Assembly: GCF_014904735.1 (NCBI RefSeq)
Contig: NZ_JACZCR010000029.1
Location: forward strand, 20,258 to 84,257
From: Microbulbifer hainanensis
GTDB lineage: Bacteria; Pseudomonadota; Gammaproteobacteria; Pseudomonadales; Cellvibrionaceae
Direction of reading: 5' to 3'
Length of the DNA stretch: 64,000 nt
How positions within the stretch are numbered: position 1 is the stretch's first letter; each line of letters begins with the position of its first letter. Below are positions 39,416-47,974 of this stretch, in pieces. The notes under the pieces were generated by a model. It worked only from the letters and a program-made list of their open reading frames with translations. It had not been told where the DNA came from and did not search any database. Made by a program: the position numbers and the translations under genes.

Positions 39416-39444
39416 GGAACTTATGTCCAATTACCCGTGTCTCC
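39416..39444 (+). promoter_or_regulatory. Candidate sigma-E promoter of rpoE
   Basis: GGAACTT (39416-39422) with a 17-base spacer then TCTCC (39440-39444), near the sigma-E consensus GAACTT-N16/17-TCTGA. Location about 85 bases before the rpoE ATG in the divergent nadB-rpoE gap fits the autoregulation known for rpoE/algU. Confidence 0.5.
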
Positions 39445-39529
39445 ACAACCACAAAAACTGCGCCAATGTCGGCCGCCTCCCCTCCGGGCGGAGCCTCGAC
39501 CAGCGCGCGCTTGATCATGGGAGTAGGGG

Positions 39530-40144
39530 ATGACAGGGCAACAGGCGTCACCGAGTGATCGCCAGCTGGTAGAGCGTGTCCAGAAAGGGGACAAGCGCGC
39601 CTTCGATCTGCTGGTCTTGAAATATCAGCACAAGATCCTCGCGGTCGTCAGCCGGTTTATCAAGGATCACAGCGAAGTCCAGGATGTGACCCAGGAGGCT
39701 TTCATCAAGGCCTATCGCGCGCTGGCCAACTTCCGCGGCGAGAGTGCCTTTTACACCTGGATGTACCGCATTGCCATCAATACGGCCAAGAACCACCTGG
39801 TTTCCCGCAGCCGCCGCCCGCCGTCTTCAGACGTGGATCTGGAGGATGCCGAATACTATTCCGGTGCTGATCTGCTGCGCGATAACGAGACGCCCGAGGG
39901 CGAACTGTTTCGCGACCAGCTGGAAGCTGCGGTTCACGAATCCATCCGCGCGCTGCCGGAAGATCTGCGCTCTGCGGTGACCCTGCGTGAGATGGAAGGT
40001 CTCAGTTACGAGGAGATCGCCGAGGTTATGGGTTGCCCGGTGGGTACCGTACGATCGCGCATATTTCGTGCCCGTGAGGCCATTGACCGCACAGTCCAGG
40101 CCGTAATGGCTGGTGAGCCGGAACCGCTGGGCGACCGGGGCTAA
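39530..40144 (+). CDS. rpoE: Extracytoplasmic-function sigma factor RpoE/AlgU
   Basis: Directs RNA polymerase to envelope-stress genes. Region 2 (about 10-90; FDLLVLKYQHKILAVVSRF and SEVQDVTQEAFIKAYRAL) and region 4 (about 135-190; LREMEGLSYEEIAEVMGCP, with VGTVRSRIFRAREAI) are intact. 204 aa; ATG at 39530 with AGTAGGGG upstream. It is followed by anti-sigma rseA after a 154-base gap that contains a hairpin, and it faces nadB, as is conserved. Confidence 0.97.
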   Translation: MTGQQASPSDRQLVERVQKGDKRAFDLLVLKYQHKILAVVSRFIKDHSEVQDVTQEAFIKAYRALANFRGESAFYTWMYRIAINTAKNHLVSRSRRPPSSDVDLEDAEYYSGADLLRDNETPEGELFRDQLEAAVHESIRALPEDLRSAVTLREMEGLSYEEIAEVMGCPVGTVRSRIFRAREAIDRTVQAVMAGEPEPLGDRG

Positions 40145-40145
40145 A

Positions 40146-40173
40146 AAGGCCGGGAAAATTTTTTGCCGGTCTT
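40146..40173 (+). other. Hairpin between rpoE and rseA
   Basis: AAGGCCGG (40146-40153) pairs with CCGGTCTT (40166-40173), with one G-U, and the loop can pair AAAA with TTTT (40155-40158 / 40161-40164). It begins 1 base after the rpoE stop. No T-run follows, so it is not a standard terminator; it may be a stability element or attenuator. Confidence 0.35.
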
Positions 40174-40298
40174 GAAACAAACCGCCGGGAATCCGGTCAT
40201 AGCTAACAGGCAGAGGAGGCGTCTTGTCGACGCCGTTGTACTGCGAAAATGGCGCCAGAGTGCGCTGAAAAACGATTGCACAGAGAGGGTTACCCCGT

Positions 40299-40991
40299 AT
40301 GTCACACGGGAAACATCAGGATCGCCTGAACGAGTCGCTGTCGGCACTGATGGACGGCGAGGCCAGCGAGCTGGAGGTGCAGCGCGTGCTGAAGGCCAGT
40401 GCGGCGTCCCCGGAAGTCGGTGAGCGCTGGTCGCGTTACCAGCTGGCTGCGAGCGTTATGCGTCGTGAGGAGGTCGCCCCGGTGGGGGTTGGCCTCGCGG
40501 AAAGTATTTCCGCGGCAATTGCGCAGGAAGAGACCCCGTTCCAGTCGGGCAGCGCGGGCGCCGAAGCGCCCGCGGCAAATGATCACGGCTGGCGTCGGTT
40601 GCTGTCCCGCGGTGCGGTAGCGGCTACGGTTGCCTTTGCCGCGATTCTGGGGGTGCAGCAGATTTCCTCGCCACAGCCGGGAACCGACCTTGTGGCCGAT
40701 GCCGATCGGGCTGCTCAGCCGTCGGTTCAGTCGGCGCCGGAGCCCAGTGGTTTTTATGTCGCTGCGCCGACGACCCGTTCGGTAGGTTTGGCATCGCCGC
40801 GATTGGTGCCGGAAAACCAGCCGAGTCAGGGCGTCACCGGCCAGCAGCCGGTGCAGCCGGTTCTGACCCCTGAACTGATGCGCCATCTCAACCGGGTAAT
40901 GATCGAGCACTCCGAGCAGGCTGCGCACATCGGCAGTCAAGGCATGGTGCCTTTCGCTCGCGCCACCTATGGCGACCAAGTGGACATGTAG
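40299..40991 (+). CDS. rseA: Anti-sigma-E factor RseA/MucA
   Basis: Inner-membrane protein that holds sigma-E inactive. N-terminal cytoplasmic sigma-binding region (about 1-95; LNESLSALMDGEASELEVQRVL), one membrane helix (about 99-122, GAVAATVAFAAILGVQQI) and a Pro/Gln/Ser-rich periplasmic part. 230 aa. The periplasmic part is cut first by a site-1 protease, then the helix by RseP. ATG at 40299 has AGAGGG about 10 bases upstream. Followed by rseB. Confidence 0.94.
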   Translation: MSHGKHQDRLNESLSALMDGEASELEVQRVLKASAASPEVGERWSRYQLAASVMRREEVAPVGVGLAESISAAIAQEETPFQSGSAGAEAPAANDHGWRRLLSRGAVAATVAFAAILGVQQISSPQPGTDLVADADRAAQPSVQSAPEPSGFYVAAPTTRSVGLASPRLVPENQPSQGVTGQQPVQPVLTPELMRHLNRVMIEHSEQAAHIGSQGMVPFARATYGDQVDM

Positions 40992-41021
40992 TCAGAGAAT
41001 CGGACAGGAGCTCGGAAGTAG

Positions 41022-42014
41022 GTGCGCAAACCGTTACAACTGCATTGTGGAATCGCCAAAGCCAACAGCTTGCTGTTGGCTTTATTTCTCCTGCCGTCGG
41101 GGGTTTACGCCAGCGACATGGCCCAGGATCCGGCGATGCAGCCCGATGCAGCAGTGGCCGCTGAGCAGCAGGCCAGTGTCGAGACGTGGCTGAGCAAGCT
41201 GGCGCAGGCGGTGACCACGCTGGAGTACAGCGGGCTGGTGACCTTCGAGCACACCGGCATGCTGGAGACCCTCAAAGTGGTACACGGCGTGCGCGATGGC
41301 CAGCAGATTGAGCGGGTGCGCTACCTCAGCGGCGAACCGCGGGAGCTGGTCAGTCATGGCAGCAGCAAGAACTGTGCACGTGTCTCCAATCCCCTGGCGC
41401 GCGCGGAGCTCTGGTCCGGCGCAGGCCGCGCCGATGTGCAGCAGGCCTACCAGTTCGTCCTGCGCGGCGAAGAGCGCGTCGCCGATCGCGATACCGTAAT
41501 GATCGAAGCGCGGCCGCGGGATCTCGACCGCCTGGGTATGGTGATCAACCTGGATCGCGAAACCGGCCTGCCGCTCAAGTCGATGCTGGTGAATTCCCAG
41601 GGCCGGGTGCTGGAGCGCTACCAGTTCGTCAAGCTGGACCTTTCCCCGGTCGCGGATGCCGACCTGCAGCCCAGTTCCCCCGACGCCCGCCGCATCGATA
41701 ACAACACCCCCTGTACTTCAGCGCAGAGTCGCTGGCAGGTGCGCTGGGTACCGGCGGGGTTCAAGCCGGTTTCCGTACGCACCCTGTCGGATGGCGACAT
41801 GCTGGTATTCAGCGACGGTCTGAGTGTCTTTACCGTATTTATTCAACGCCTGGGCCCGGGCCTCGATTTCAAGGGGCGCGCGATTCGCGGTGCCACCGTT
41901 GCCTATATGGATCGCCTGGAAGTGGACGGAATCAACTATACCGTGACTGTTGTCGGTGAAATTCCCGACACTACCGCGCGTCGAGTGGCGGACGCGGTGG
42001 CCGTCAGGAGTTGA
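41022..42014 (+). CDS. rseB: Sigma-E regulator RseB/MucB
   Basis: Periplasmic protein that binds the periplasmic part of RseA and shields it from proteolysis; it also senses lipopolysaccharide signals. Signal peptide (LLLALFLLPSGVYASD, cut near residue 31), then the MucB/RseB N-terminal domain (about 50-215, LEYSGLVTFEHTGML) and C-terminal domain (about 225-325, WVPAGFKPVSV). 330 aa. GTG start at 41022, 30 bases after rseA. Confidence 0.95.
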   Translation: MRKPLQLHCGIAKANSLLLALFLLPSGVYASDMAQDPAMQPDAAVAAEQQASVETWLSKLAQAVTTLEYSGLVTFEHTGMLETLKVVHGVRDGQQIERVRYLSGEPRELVSHGSSKNCARVSNPLARAELWSGAGRADVQQAYQFVLRGEERVADRDTVMIEARPRDLDRLGMVINLDRETGLPLKSMLVNSQGRVLERYQFVKLDLSPVADADLQPSSPDARRIDNNTPCTSAQSRWQVRWVPAGFKPVSVRTLSDGDMLVFSDGLSVFTVFIQRLGPGLDFKGRAIRGATVAYMDRLEVDGINYTVTVVGEIPDTTARRVADAVAVRS

Positions 42015-42051
42015 GGCGCGGTTGCCCGCTTCATTTCTAGGGACTGAATTT

Positions 42052-42501
42052 ATGCTGGAAGAGCGCGGCCGCATCGTAGCGATTGAGCCGGGCGCCATCT
42101 GGATCGAGACGATCCAGCGCAGTGGTTGCCACGGATGCTCCGCCAAATCCGGGTGCGGAACCGGGTTGCTGGGCGAATATCTCTCGGGTGCATCGAGAAT
42201 TCGGGTGGCGCTGAACAGCTGGGATCCGGAATATATCTCTCTCAACGATACCGCCGTCATCGGTATCGCGGAAAACACTCTTGCCAGCAGTGCGCTGGTT
42301 ATCTACTTGTCGCCGCTGATTGCGCTGATACTCGCTGCGCTGACCGGTAATGCCTTGGCGGGCGAGACCGGTGCCATAAGCGGAGCGCTGCTCGGCCTGT
42401 TGGGCGGCGCGGCGCTGGTGCGCTGGCACAGCCGTCGCCACGCCGCCGACCCCGCCTACGCGCCGCTGCTGCTGCGCGTTGAGCCTGGCAGCGGATCCTG
42501 A
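42052..42501 (+). CDS. rseC: RseC/MucC-family protein
   Basis: 149 aa inner-membrane protein with an N-terminal cytosolic cysteine motif (SGCHGCSAKSGCGTG, residues ~20-34), a possible Fe-S site, and two membrane helices (about 78-98 and 108-126). RseC is a modest regulator of sigma-E and related redox functions (SoxR reducing complex in E. coli). ATG at 42052 with AGGGA upstream; the longer frame overlapping rseB is rejected. Confidence 0.93.
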   Translation: MLEERGRIVAIEPGAIWIETIQRSGCHGCSAKSGCGTGLLGEYLSGASRIRVALNSWDPEYISLNDTAVIGIAENTLASSALVIYLSPLIALILAALTGNALAGETGAISGALLGLLGGAALVRWHSRRHAADPAYAPLLLRVEPGSGS

Positions 42502-42573
42502 CTGGCGGAACCCTTCCCACCAACCCGCATATCCCTTTCTAAACTGTTATCTCACCCTTGCTGGAGATGACCC

Positions 42574-43521
42574 ATGCGCGCACTTTGCTACGCCGAGAGC
42601 TGGCCCCTGCGCACTACCTTTGTGATTTCCCGCGGCGCGCGCAGTGAGGCGCAGGTCGTGGTGGTTGAAGTGCACGGGCGGGGAGTCACCGGCATCGGTG
42701 AGTGTTCACCCTACGCCCGCTACGGCGAGAGTGTGGATTCGGTGATAGGCCAGCTGCAACCGGCGCTGGACGCGGTGGCCGCAGGGCTGACGCGGACGCA
42801 GTTGCAGGAGCGACTGCCGGCCGGTGCCGCGCGCAATGCGCTCGACTGTGCGTTGGCGGATTGGGAAGCCAAATGTGACGGCGCTGCGTTCGCGGGCCCG
42901 GAGTCCCTGCCCACGGTGCAGACCCTGGGCATTGATACGCCATCCGCGATGGCGGACGCGGCACGGGAACTGGTGGAGCAGGGGGTGTCGGTGCTTAAGC
43001 TGAAGCTCGACGACCGCGAAGTGCTCGAACGCGTGAAGGCGGTGCGCAATGCGGCGCCTGGCGCACAGCTGGTGATTGACGCGAATGAGTCCTGGCCGGC
43101 GGACTCCCTGCCGCAGCGCTGCCAGCAGCTGCTCGACCTGGGTGTCGCCATGCTGGAACAACCCCTGCCGGCGGACCGCGATGCCGTTCTGTCGTCCTTC
43201 CCTCATCCGTTGCCGATCTGTGCCGACGAAAGCTGCCACACCCGGGCGGATCTGCCGCGGCTGCGGGGGCGCTACGAGATGCTGAATATCAAACTGGACA
43301 AGACCGGCGGTATTACCGAGGCCCGGGCACTCGCCGACGAGGCCGAACGCCAGGGGTTTCAATTGATGCTCGGGTGCATGCTTTGTACCTCGCGGGCCAT
43401 TCGCGCGGCCTGGCCGCTGGGCGAGCGGGTGCGGTTCCTCGACCTGGATGGCCCGACATGGCTGGCCAGGGACGCGCAGCCGCCCCTGCGTTTTGCCGCC
43501 GGGCGGGTCTACTGGACGTGA
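42574..43521 (+). CDS. ycjG: L-Ala-D/L-Glu epimerase (enolase superfamily)
   Basis: Epimerises the murein dipeptide L-Ala-D-Glu to L-Ala-L-Glu so that it can be catabolised. Muconate-lactonizing subgroup: acid-base Lys in KLK (142-144) and Lys240 (NIKLDKTGG), metal ligands Asp169 (DANES), Glu195 (LEQPLP) and Asp218 (CADES). 315 aa. ATG at 42574 with GGAGATGACCC upstream. The next gene, on the opposite strand and 12 bases away, is the matching murein-peptide amidase, mpaA; E. coli also pairs ycjG with mpaA. It is inserted between rseC and mucD. Confidence 0.9.
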   Translation: MRALCYAESWPLRTTFVISRGARSEAQVVVVEVHGRGVTGIGECSPYARYGESVDSVIGQLQPALDAVAAGLTRTQLQERLPAGAARNALDCALADWEAKCDGAAFAGPESLPTVQTLGIDTPSAMADAARELVEQGVSVLKLKLDDREVLERVKAVRNAAPGAQLVIDANESWPADSLPQRCQQLLDLGVAMLEQPLPADRDAVLSSFPHPLPICADESCHTRADLPRLRGRYEMLNIKLDKTGGITEARALADEAERQGFQLMLGCMLCTSRAIRAAWPLGERVRFLDLDGPTWLARDAQPPLRFAAGRVYWT

Positions 43522-43533
43522 ATTTGCGCCGGC

Positions 43534-44238
43534 TCAGTCTGTCCAGGTGAGCAGCTCAGTCAGGGTGCGCAGGTAGTCCTCGCTGGCACGATCAGCGGAG
43601 ATCGGTGGAAATTCCAGGGTGATACAGTGCAGTTTGCGTTCTTCACACCAGGTGCCGAATGAGCCGGGTGTCGCGTAATCCAGTTCAGTGACCAGTGGCA
43701 ACTGCATCCGCTCGGCGAGCCACTGACCCAGGTCACTGTTCTCTGGATCTTCCACACAGGCGAGGGGATCGTGAATGGTCACTATCCACGGAGGGCGCAG
43801 TTCATCGATCAGTCGGCTCAGGGCCTTGGTCTCGGCTTCCGAGCCGGGTTCGCTGCCGGTTTTCAGCTGCACATCCCGCTCATCGGCGGCGCTGTTCCAA
43901 CGGTAGACGGTATTTTCCGCCTGCCAGTTGGCTGTGGCGAAGTTGCGGTTCAGGTCGACGCCGCGGGCATTGGCGCGCAGGCCCAGCTGGCAGCCGTCTG
44001 GATTGACCGCCAGAATCACGTGGTGGCGCAGCTGTTCTGCGGGCAGCGAACGCAGCGCGCAGGACAGGGCGACGATTGCCGATACTTCGTCGCCGTGGGT
44101 GCCCGCCATGATGATTCCGTGGCGTTCGCCGCACTGGGCCGGGAAGTACAGTAGCGGTGCCCCCAGTTCGGATTGCCCGTACTGTCGCTGGGGGTGGCAA
44201 AAATGACCGCGTTCGTTGCGTGGGCGCATTGTGGTCAT
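43534..44238 (-). CDS. mpaA: Murein peptide amidase A (M14 family)
   Basis: Carboxypeptidase that cuts the gamma-D-Glu-diaminopimelate bond in recycled murein tripeptide, making the L-Ala-D-Glu that YcjG epimerises. Zinc ligands: His and Glu in AGTHGDEVSAI and the later His in VTIHDP; substrate-binding NPDG and ARGVDLNRNF. C-terminal catalytic Glu is in CITLEFPP. 234 aa from ATG at 44238 (GGAG 8 bases upstream); a longer frame adds 36 low-complexity residues and is rejected. Confidence 0.9.
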   Translation of the reverse strand: MTTMRPRNERGHFCHPQRQYGQSELGAPLLYFPAQCGERHGIIMAGTHGDEVSAIVALSCALRSLPAEQLRHHVILAVNPDGCQLGLRANARGVDLNRNFATANWQAENTVYRWNSAADERDVQLKTGSEPGSEAETKALSRLIDELRPPWIVTIHDPLACVEDPENSDLGQWLAERMQLPLVTELDYATPGSFGTWCEERKLHCITLEFPPISADRASEDYLRTLTELLTWTD

Positions 44239-44365
44239 GGCGATCTCCGGGAGTGGTGCTGGCGCGGCGTCTGCCAGGGGGCTTGCGCGGGATTCCCCCT
44301 CTACAGCGGACCGGCTGGGGTTGGGGGTACGGGGACGTCTTAACATTGTTTTACACTGGCGATGA

Positions 44366-44393
44366 GAACTTTCGTGGCCAGAACGCCACTAAA
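44366..44393 (+). promoter_or_regulatory. Candidate sigma-E promoter of mucD
   Basis: GAACTT (44366-44371), a 16-base spacer, then ACTAAA (44388-44393), five of six matches to TCTAAA. It points at mucD, about 110 bases before its start codon, in the 272-base divergent gap with mpaA. Confidence 0.5.
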
Positions 44394-44510
44394 TGTTTAC
44401 CAGAAACCTGTTGAGTGCTGTCCCGCTCCCTGATGGATCGGATAGCAGCCTTCATCAACTCCTGAATGCATAAGTGCATATTAGAAGCGATATATAAGGG
44501 TAACAAACCG

Positions 44511-45914
44511 ATGCTTATACGCTGTAAACAGCTGATATTCATGCTGTGCCTGTTGATATCGGCGTCCGCCTGCGCGCGGGGTCTGCCGGAGTTCACCGAC
44601 CTGATCGAGCAGAATTCGCCCGCTGTCGTCAAAATCAACTCAGTGGAGCGCCCTCACGCCTCGCGTGGCAACCTGCCGCCGCAGTATCAGCAGCAGATCC
44701 CGGATATCTTTCGCCATCTGCTGGAACCGCGCGGCCGCGAGCGCCGGCCGGTAGCGAGCCTGGGCTCCGGTTTCATCATTTCTGATGATGGCTATGTAGT
44801 CACCAACAACCACGTCGTTGACGGCGCCGACCAGGTGACGGTCACCCTGACCGACCGCCGCGAGTTCGATGCCAAGGTGATCGGTACGGATGCCAGTTCC
44901 GACCTGGCATTGCTGAAAATCGACGCCGATGACCTGCCGCACGTGAAATGGGGCAGCTCCGACAAGCTCAAGGTCGGTGAGTGGGTTGTGGCGATCGGTT
45001 CGCCGTTCGGCCTGGATTACTCGGCCAGCGCCGGGATCGTCAGCGCCATGGGTCGCAGCATCCCCAATGAGAGCCGCGAGAACTACGTGCCGTTTATCCA
45101 GACGGATGTGGCCATCAACCCGGGTAACTCCGGTGGACCACTGTTCAACATGGATGGTGAGGTCGTCGGTATCAACTCGCAGATTTATACGCGCAGTGGT
45201 GGGTCCATCGGCCTGTCCTTCGCCATTCCGGCAAGTCTGGCGCGGGATGTCGTCGCTCAGCTCAAGGATAAGGGGCGCGTTGACCGCGGCTGGCTGGGCG
45301 TCGGTATCCAGGATGTGGATCTGAACATGGCCAAGGCCATGGGACTCAAGAAGCCGCACGGTGCCCTGGTGGCCCAGGTTGAGGCCGGCGCACCGGCGGC
45401 CCAGGCGGGCATCCTGGCCGGCGATATCATCACACGCTTTGACGGTCACAAGATTCTCGAGCAGGGTGATCTGCCCCACGTGGTGGGCCGCACCCGCCCC
45501 GGCAGCGAAGTTGCCGTGAACTTGATGCGCAAAGGCGAGGAGAAGACCCTGCGCGTGACCGTCGGTGCCCTGCCCAGCGAAGACGACGGCATGGAGCAAG
45601 CCTCGAGCAATGTGCCTGCCAGCAATGTCGGCGGCCGCCTGGGGCTCATCGTCAGCGAGATCCCCGATGCGCTGAAACAGCGCTGGGGAGTGGATGCCGG
45701 AGTCCTGGTCAAGGAAGTGGTGCCCGACAAGCCCGGTGCCAAGGCGGGCCTGCGCAGCGGTGATATCGTCGCGCAGCTGGGCTTCGAAGATATCGGCGAT
45801 ATGAAGGATTACGCGAAAGTGGTCAAGGGGCTCCCCTCCGACGAGCTGCTGCCGATCCGCTTTTTCCGCGCCGGCCAGCCCACCTTCCGAACTATCCAGA
45901 TTGAAGAAGACTAG
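44511..45914 (+). CDS. mucD: Periplasmic serine protease MucD/DegQ (HtrA family)
   Basis: HtrA-type protease/chaperone that degrades misfolded envelope proteins. Signal sequence MLIRCKQLIFMLCLLISASACA; protease domain (about 45-260) with triad His101 (TNNHVV), Asp131 (SSDLALL) and Ser207 (GNSGGP); two PDZ domains (about 265-355 and 385-465). 467 aa, the size of Pseudomonas MucD. ATG at 44511 is preferred to one 45 bases earlier that would precede the signal peptide. Probable sigma-E target. Confidence 0.95.
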   Translation: MLIRCKQLIFMLCLLISASACARGLPEFTDLIEQNSPAVVKINSVERPHASRGNLPPQYQQQIPDIFRHLLEPRGRERRPVASLGSGFIISDDGYVVTNNHVVDGADQVTVTLTDRREFDAKVIGTDASSDLALLKIDADDLPHVKWGSSDKLKVGEWVVAIGSPFGLDYSASAGIVSAMGRSIPNESRENYVPFIQTDVAINPGNSGGPLFNMDGEVVGINSQIYTRSGGSIGLSFAIPASLARDVVAQLKDKGRVDRGWLGVGIQDVDLNMAKAMGLKKPHGALVAQVEAGAPAAQAGILAGDIITRFDGHKILEQGDLPHVVGRTRPGSEVAVNLMRKGEEKTLRVTVGALPSEDDGMEQASSNVPASNVGGRLGLIVSEIPDALKQRWGVDAGVLVKEVVPDKPGAKAGLRSGDIVAQLGFEDIGDMKDYAKVVKGLPSDELLPIRFFRAGQPTFRTIQIEED

Positions 45915-45936
45915 CGGGTCGAACCGCATGTCAAAC

Positions 45937-45966
45937 GCGGAGCCCCATCGGGGCTCCGCCGCTTTT
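45937..45966 (+). terminator. Rho-independent terminator after mucD
   Basis: Perfect 10-bp stem GCGGAGCCCC (45937-45946) / GGGGCTCCGC (45950-45959) with a 3-base loop, then CGCTTTT (45960-45966). Begins 23 bases after the mucD stop. Confidence 0.85.
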
Positions 45967-46079
45967 CCGGGTTCGGCAATCATCATTCTGTATTTCTCGC
46001 CGCCTCTGATAGACTTGCGCCACGCCGCCGGCATACTTGCTGGCTAACAACCTGATTTTTAAAGGATTTACTCTCCGAA

Positions 46080-47885
46080 GTGGCCACAGATCTCTCCCAT
46101 ATCCGCAATTTCTCCATCATTGCCCACATCGATCACGGCAAATCCACCCTGGCGGACCGCTTTATCCAGGTCTGTGGAGGCCTCTCTGATCGGGAAATGG
46201 CCGAGCAGGTCCTGGACAGCATGGACCTGGAGCGGGAGCGGGGTATTACCATCAAGGCGCAGAGCGTGACCCTCGACTACACGGCGAGGGACGGTAAGAC
46301 CTACCAGCTGAACTTTATTGATACCCCGGGCCACGTGGACTTCTCCTATGAAGTATCGCGCTCCCTGGCCGCCTGTGAGGGTGCGCTGCTGGTCGTCGAT
46401 GCCGCCCAGGGGGTCGAGGCGCAGTCTGTGGCCAACTGCTACACGGCGATCGAGCAGGGGCTGGAAGTAATCCCGGTTCTGAACAAGATGGACCTGCCAC
46501 AGGCGGATCCGGACAAGGTTGCAGAGGAAATCGAAGATATTATCGGCATCGACGCCGCCGAGGCGACCCGCTGCAGTGCCAAATCCGGCCTGGGCGTGGA
46601 GGATGTGCTGGAAGACCTGGTCCGCCTGGTGCCGCCGCCGCAGGGCGACGTGGATGCGCCGCTACAGGCGTTGATTATCGACTCCTGGTTCGACAGCTAC
46701 CTGGGCGTTGTGTCCCTGGTCCGTGTAGTGCAGGGCACCCTGAAGGCCAAGGACAAAATCGTGACCAAATCCATCGGTCGTGCCCATGTGGTGGACAATG
46801 TCGGCATCTTCACACCCAAGCGCAAAGAGACTGGCGTGCTGCGCGCCGGCGAAGTGGGCTTTGTGGTGGCTGGCATCAAGGATATTCATGGCGCGCCGGT
46901 GGGCGATACTCTGACCCACGCCAAGGGCGTAGAAGAAGTGGCGATGCTGCCGGGCTTCCAGAAGGTGAAGCCGCAGGTTTACGCCGGTCTCTTCCCAGTT
47001 AGCTCAGACGATTACGAGGCCTTCCGCGATGCGCTGGAAAAACTGTCCCTGAATGACGCCTCGCTGTTTTATGAGCCGGAGACCTCCGATGCACTGGGCT
47101 TCGGCTTCCGCTGCGGCTTCCTCGGTATGCTGCACATGGAGATCATCCAGGAGCGCCTGGAGCGCGAGTACGACCTGGACCTGATTACCACCGCGCCGAC
47201 CGTGGTCTTCGAAGTGTTGCAAACTGACGGTACTGTGGTGGCGGTGGACAACCCGTCGCGCCTGCCGGACCTGGGCACCATCGAGGAAATGCGCGAACCA
47301 ATCGCCGAGGTGAACATCCTGGTGCCCCAGGAGTACCTGGGCAACGTGATCACCCTGTGTGTCGAGAAGCGCGGCATCCAGAAGGACATGCAATATGCCG
47401 GCAGCCAGGTATCCCTGCGCTACGAACTGCCGATGAATGAAGTGGTGATGGATTTCTTCGACCGGCTCAAGTCGGTGAGCCGTGGCTTCGCGTCGCTGGA
47501 TTACAGTTTTGCGCGTTTTGACCCGGCAAAACTGGTGCGCCTGGATATCCTGATCAACGGCGATCGGGTGGACGCCCTGGCGCTGATCGTGCACCGCGAC
47601 CACGCCCAGCAAAAGGGGCGCGCGATGGCGGAGAAAATGAAAGAACTGATTCCGCGGCAGATGTTCGACGTGGCTATCCAGGCGGCCATCGGCGGCCAGG
47701 TAGTGGCCCGCACAACGGTAAAAGCACTGCGCAAGAATGTGACGGCAAAATGTTATGGCGGTGACGTAACGCGCAAGAAAAAACTGCTGGAAAAACAGAA
47801 GGCCGGTAAGCGGCGCATGAAGCAGTTGGGCCGCGTGGAAGTGCCGCAGGAGGCCTTCCTGGCCGTTTTGAAAGTAGACCAGTGA
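46080..47885 (+). CDS. lepA: Elongation factor 4 (LepA)
   Basis: Ribosome-bound GTPase linked to back-translocation and 30S assembly. The G domain has [14 protein letters not shown] (G1), [12 protein letters not shown] (G3) and [10 protein letters not shown] (G4), followed by EF-G-like domains II, III and V and the unique C-terminal domain (about 480-601, ending FLAVLKVDQ). 601 aa, the family norm. GTG start at 46080. lepB follows with a 89-base gap, as in most Proteobacteria. Confidence 0.97.
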   Translation: MATDLSHIRNFSIIAHIDHGKSTLADRFIQVCGGLSDREMAEQVLDSMDLERERGITIKAQSVTLDYTARDGKTYQLNFIDTPGHVDFSYEVSRSLAACEGALLVVDAAQGVEAQSVANCYTAIEQGLEVIPVLNKMDLPQADPDKVAEEIEDIIGIDAAEATRCSAKSGLGVEDVLEDLVRLVPPPQGDVDAPLQALIIDSWFDSYLGVVSLVRVVQGTLKAKDKIVTKSIGRAHVVDNVGIFTPKRKETGVLRAGEVGFVVAGIKDIHGAPVGDTLTHAKGVEEVAMLPGFQKVKPQVYAGLFPVSSDDYEAFRDALEKLSLNDASLFYEPETSDALGFGFRCGFLGMLHMEIIQERLEREYDLDLITTAPTVVFEVLQTDGTVVAVDNPSRLPDLGTIEEMREPIAEVNILVPQEYLGNVITLCVEKRGIQKDMQYAGSQVSLRYELPMNEVVMDFFDRLKSVSRGFASLDYSFARFDPAKLVRLDILINGDRVDALALIVHRDHAQQKGRAMAEKMKELIPRQMFDVAIQAAIGGQVVARTTVKALRKNVTAKCYGGDVTRKKKLLEKQKAGKRRMKQLGRVEVPQEAFLAVLKVDQ

Positions 47886-47974
47886 CCGGCGACTGTCATC
47901 AATGATCAATTTACAGGATCATTCGATGATACCCGCTGGTGATTGACCATAGTCAATTGATCGTTGAGACCAAT

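Noticed and set aside
44640..46034. Minus-strand frame of 464 codons opposite mucD
   Set aside because: Antisense to a canonical HtrA protease; composition reflects the complement of its codons.
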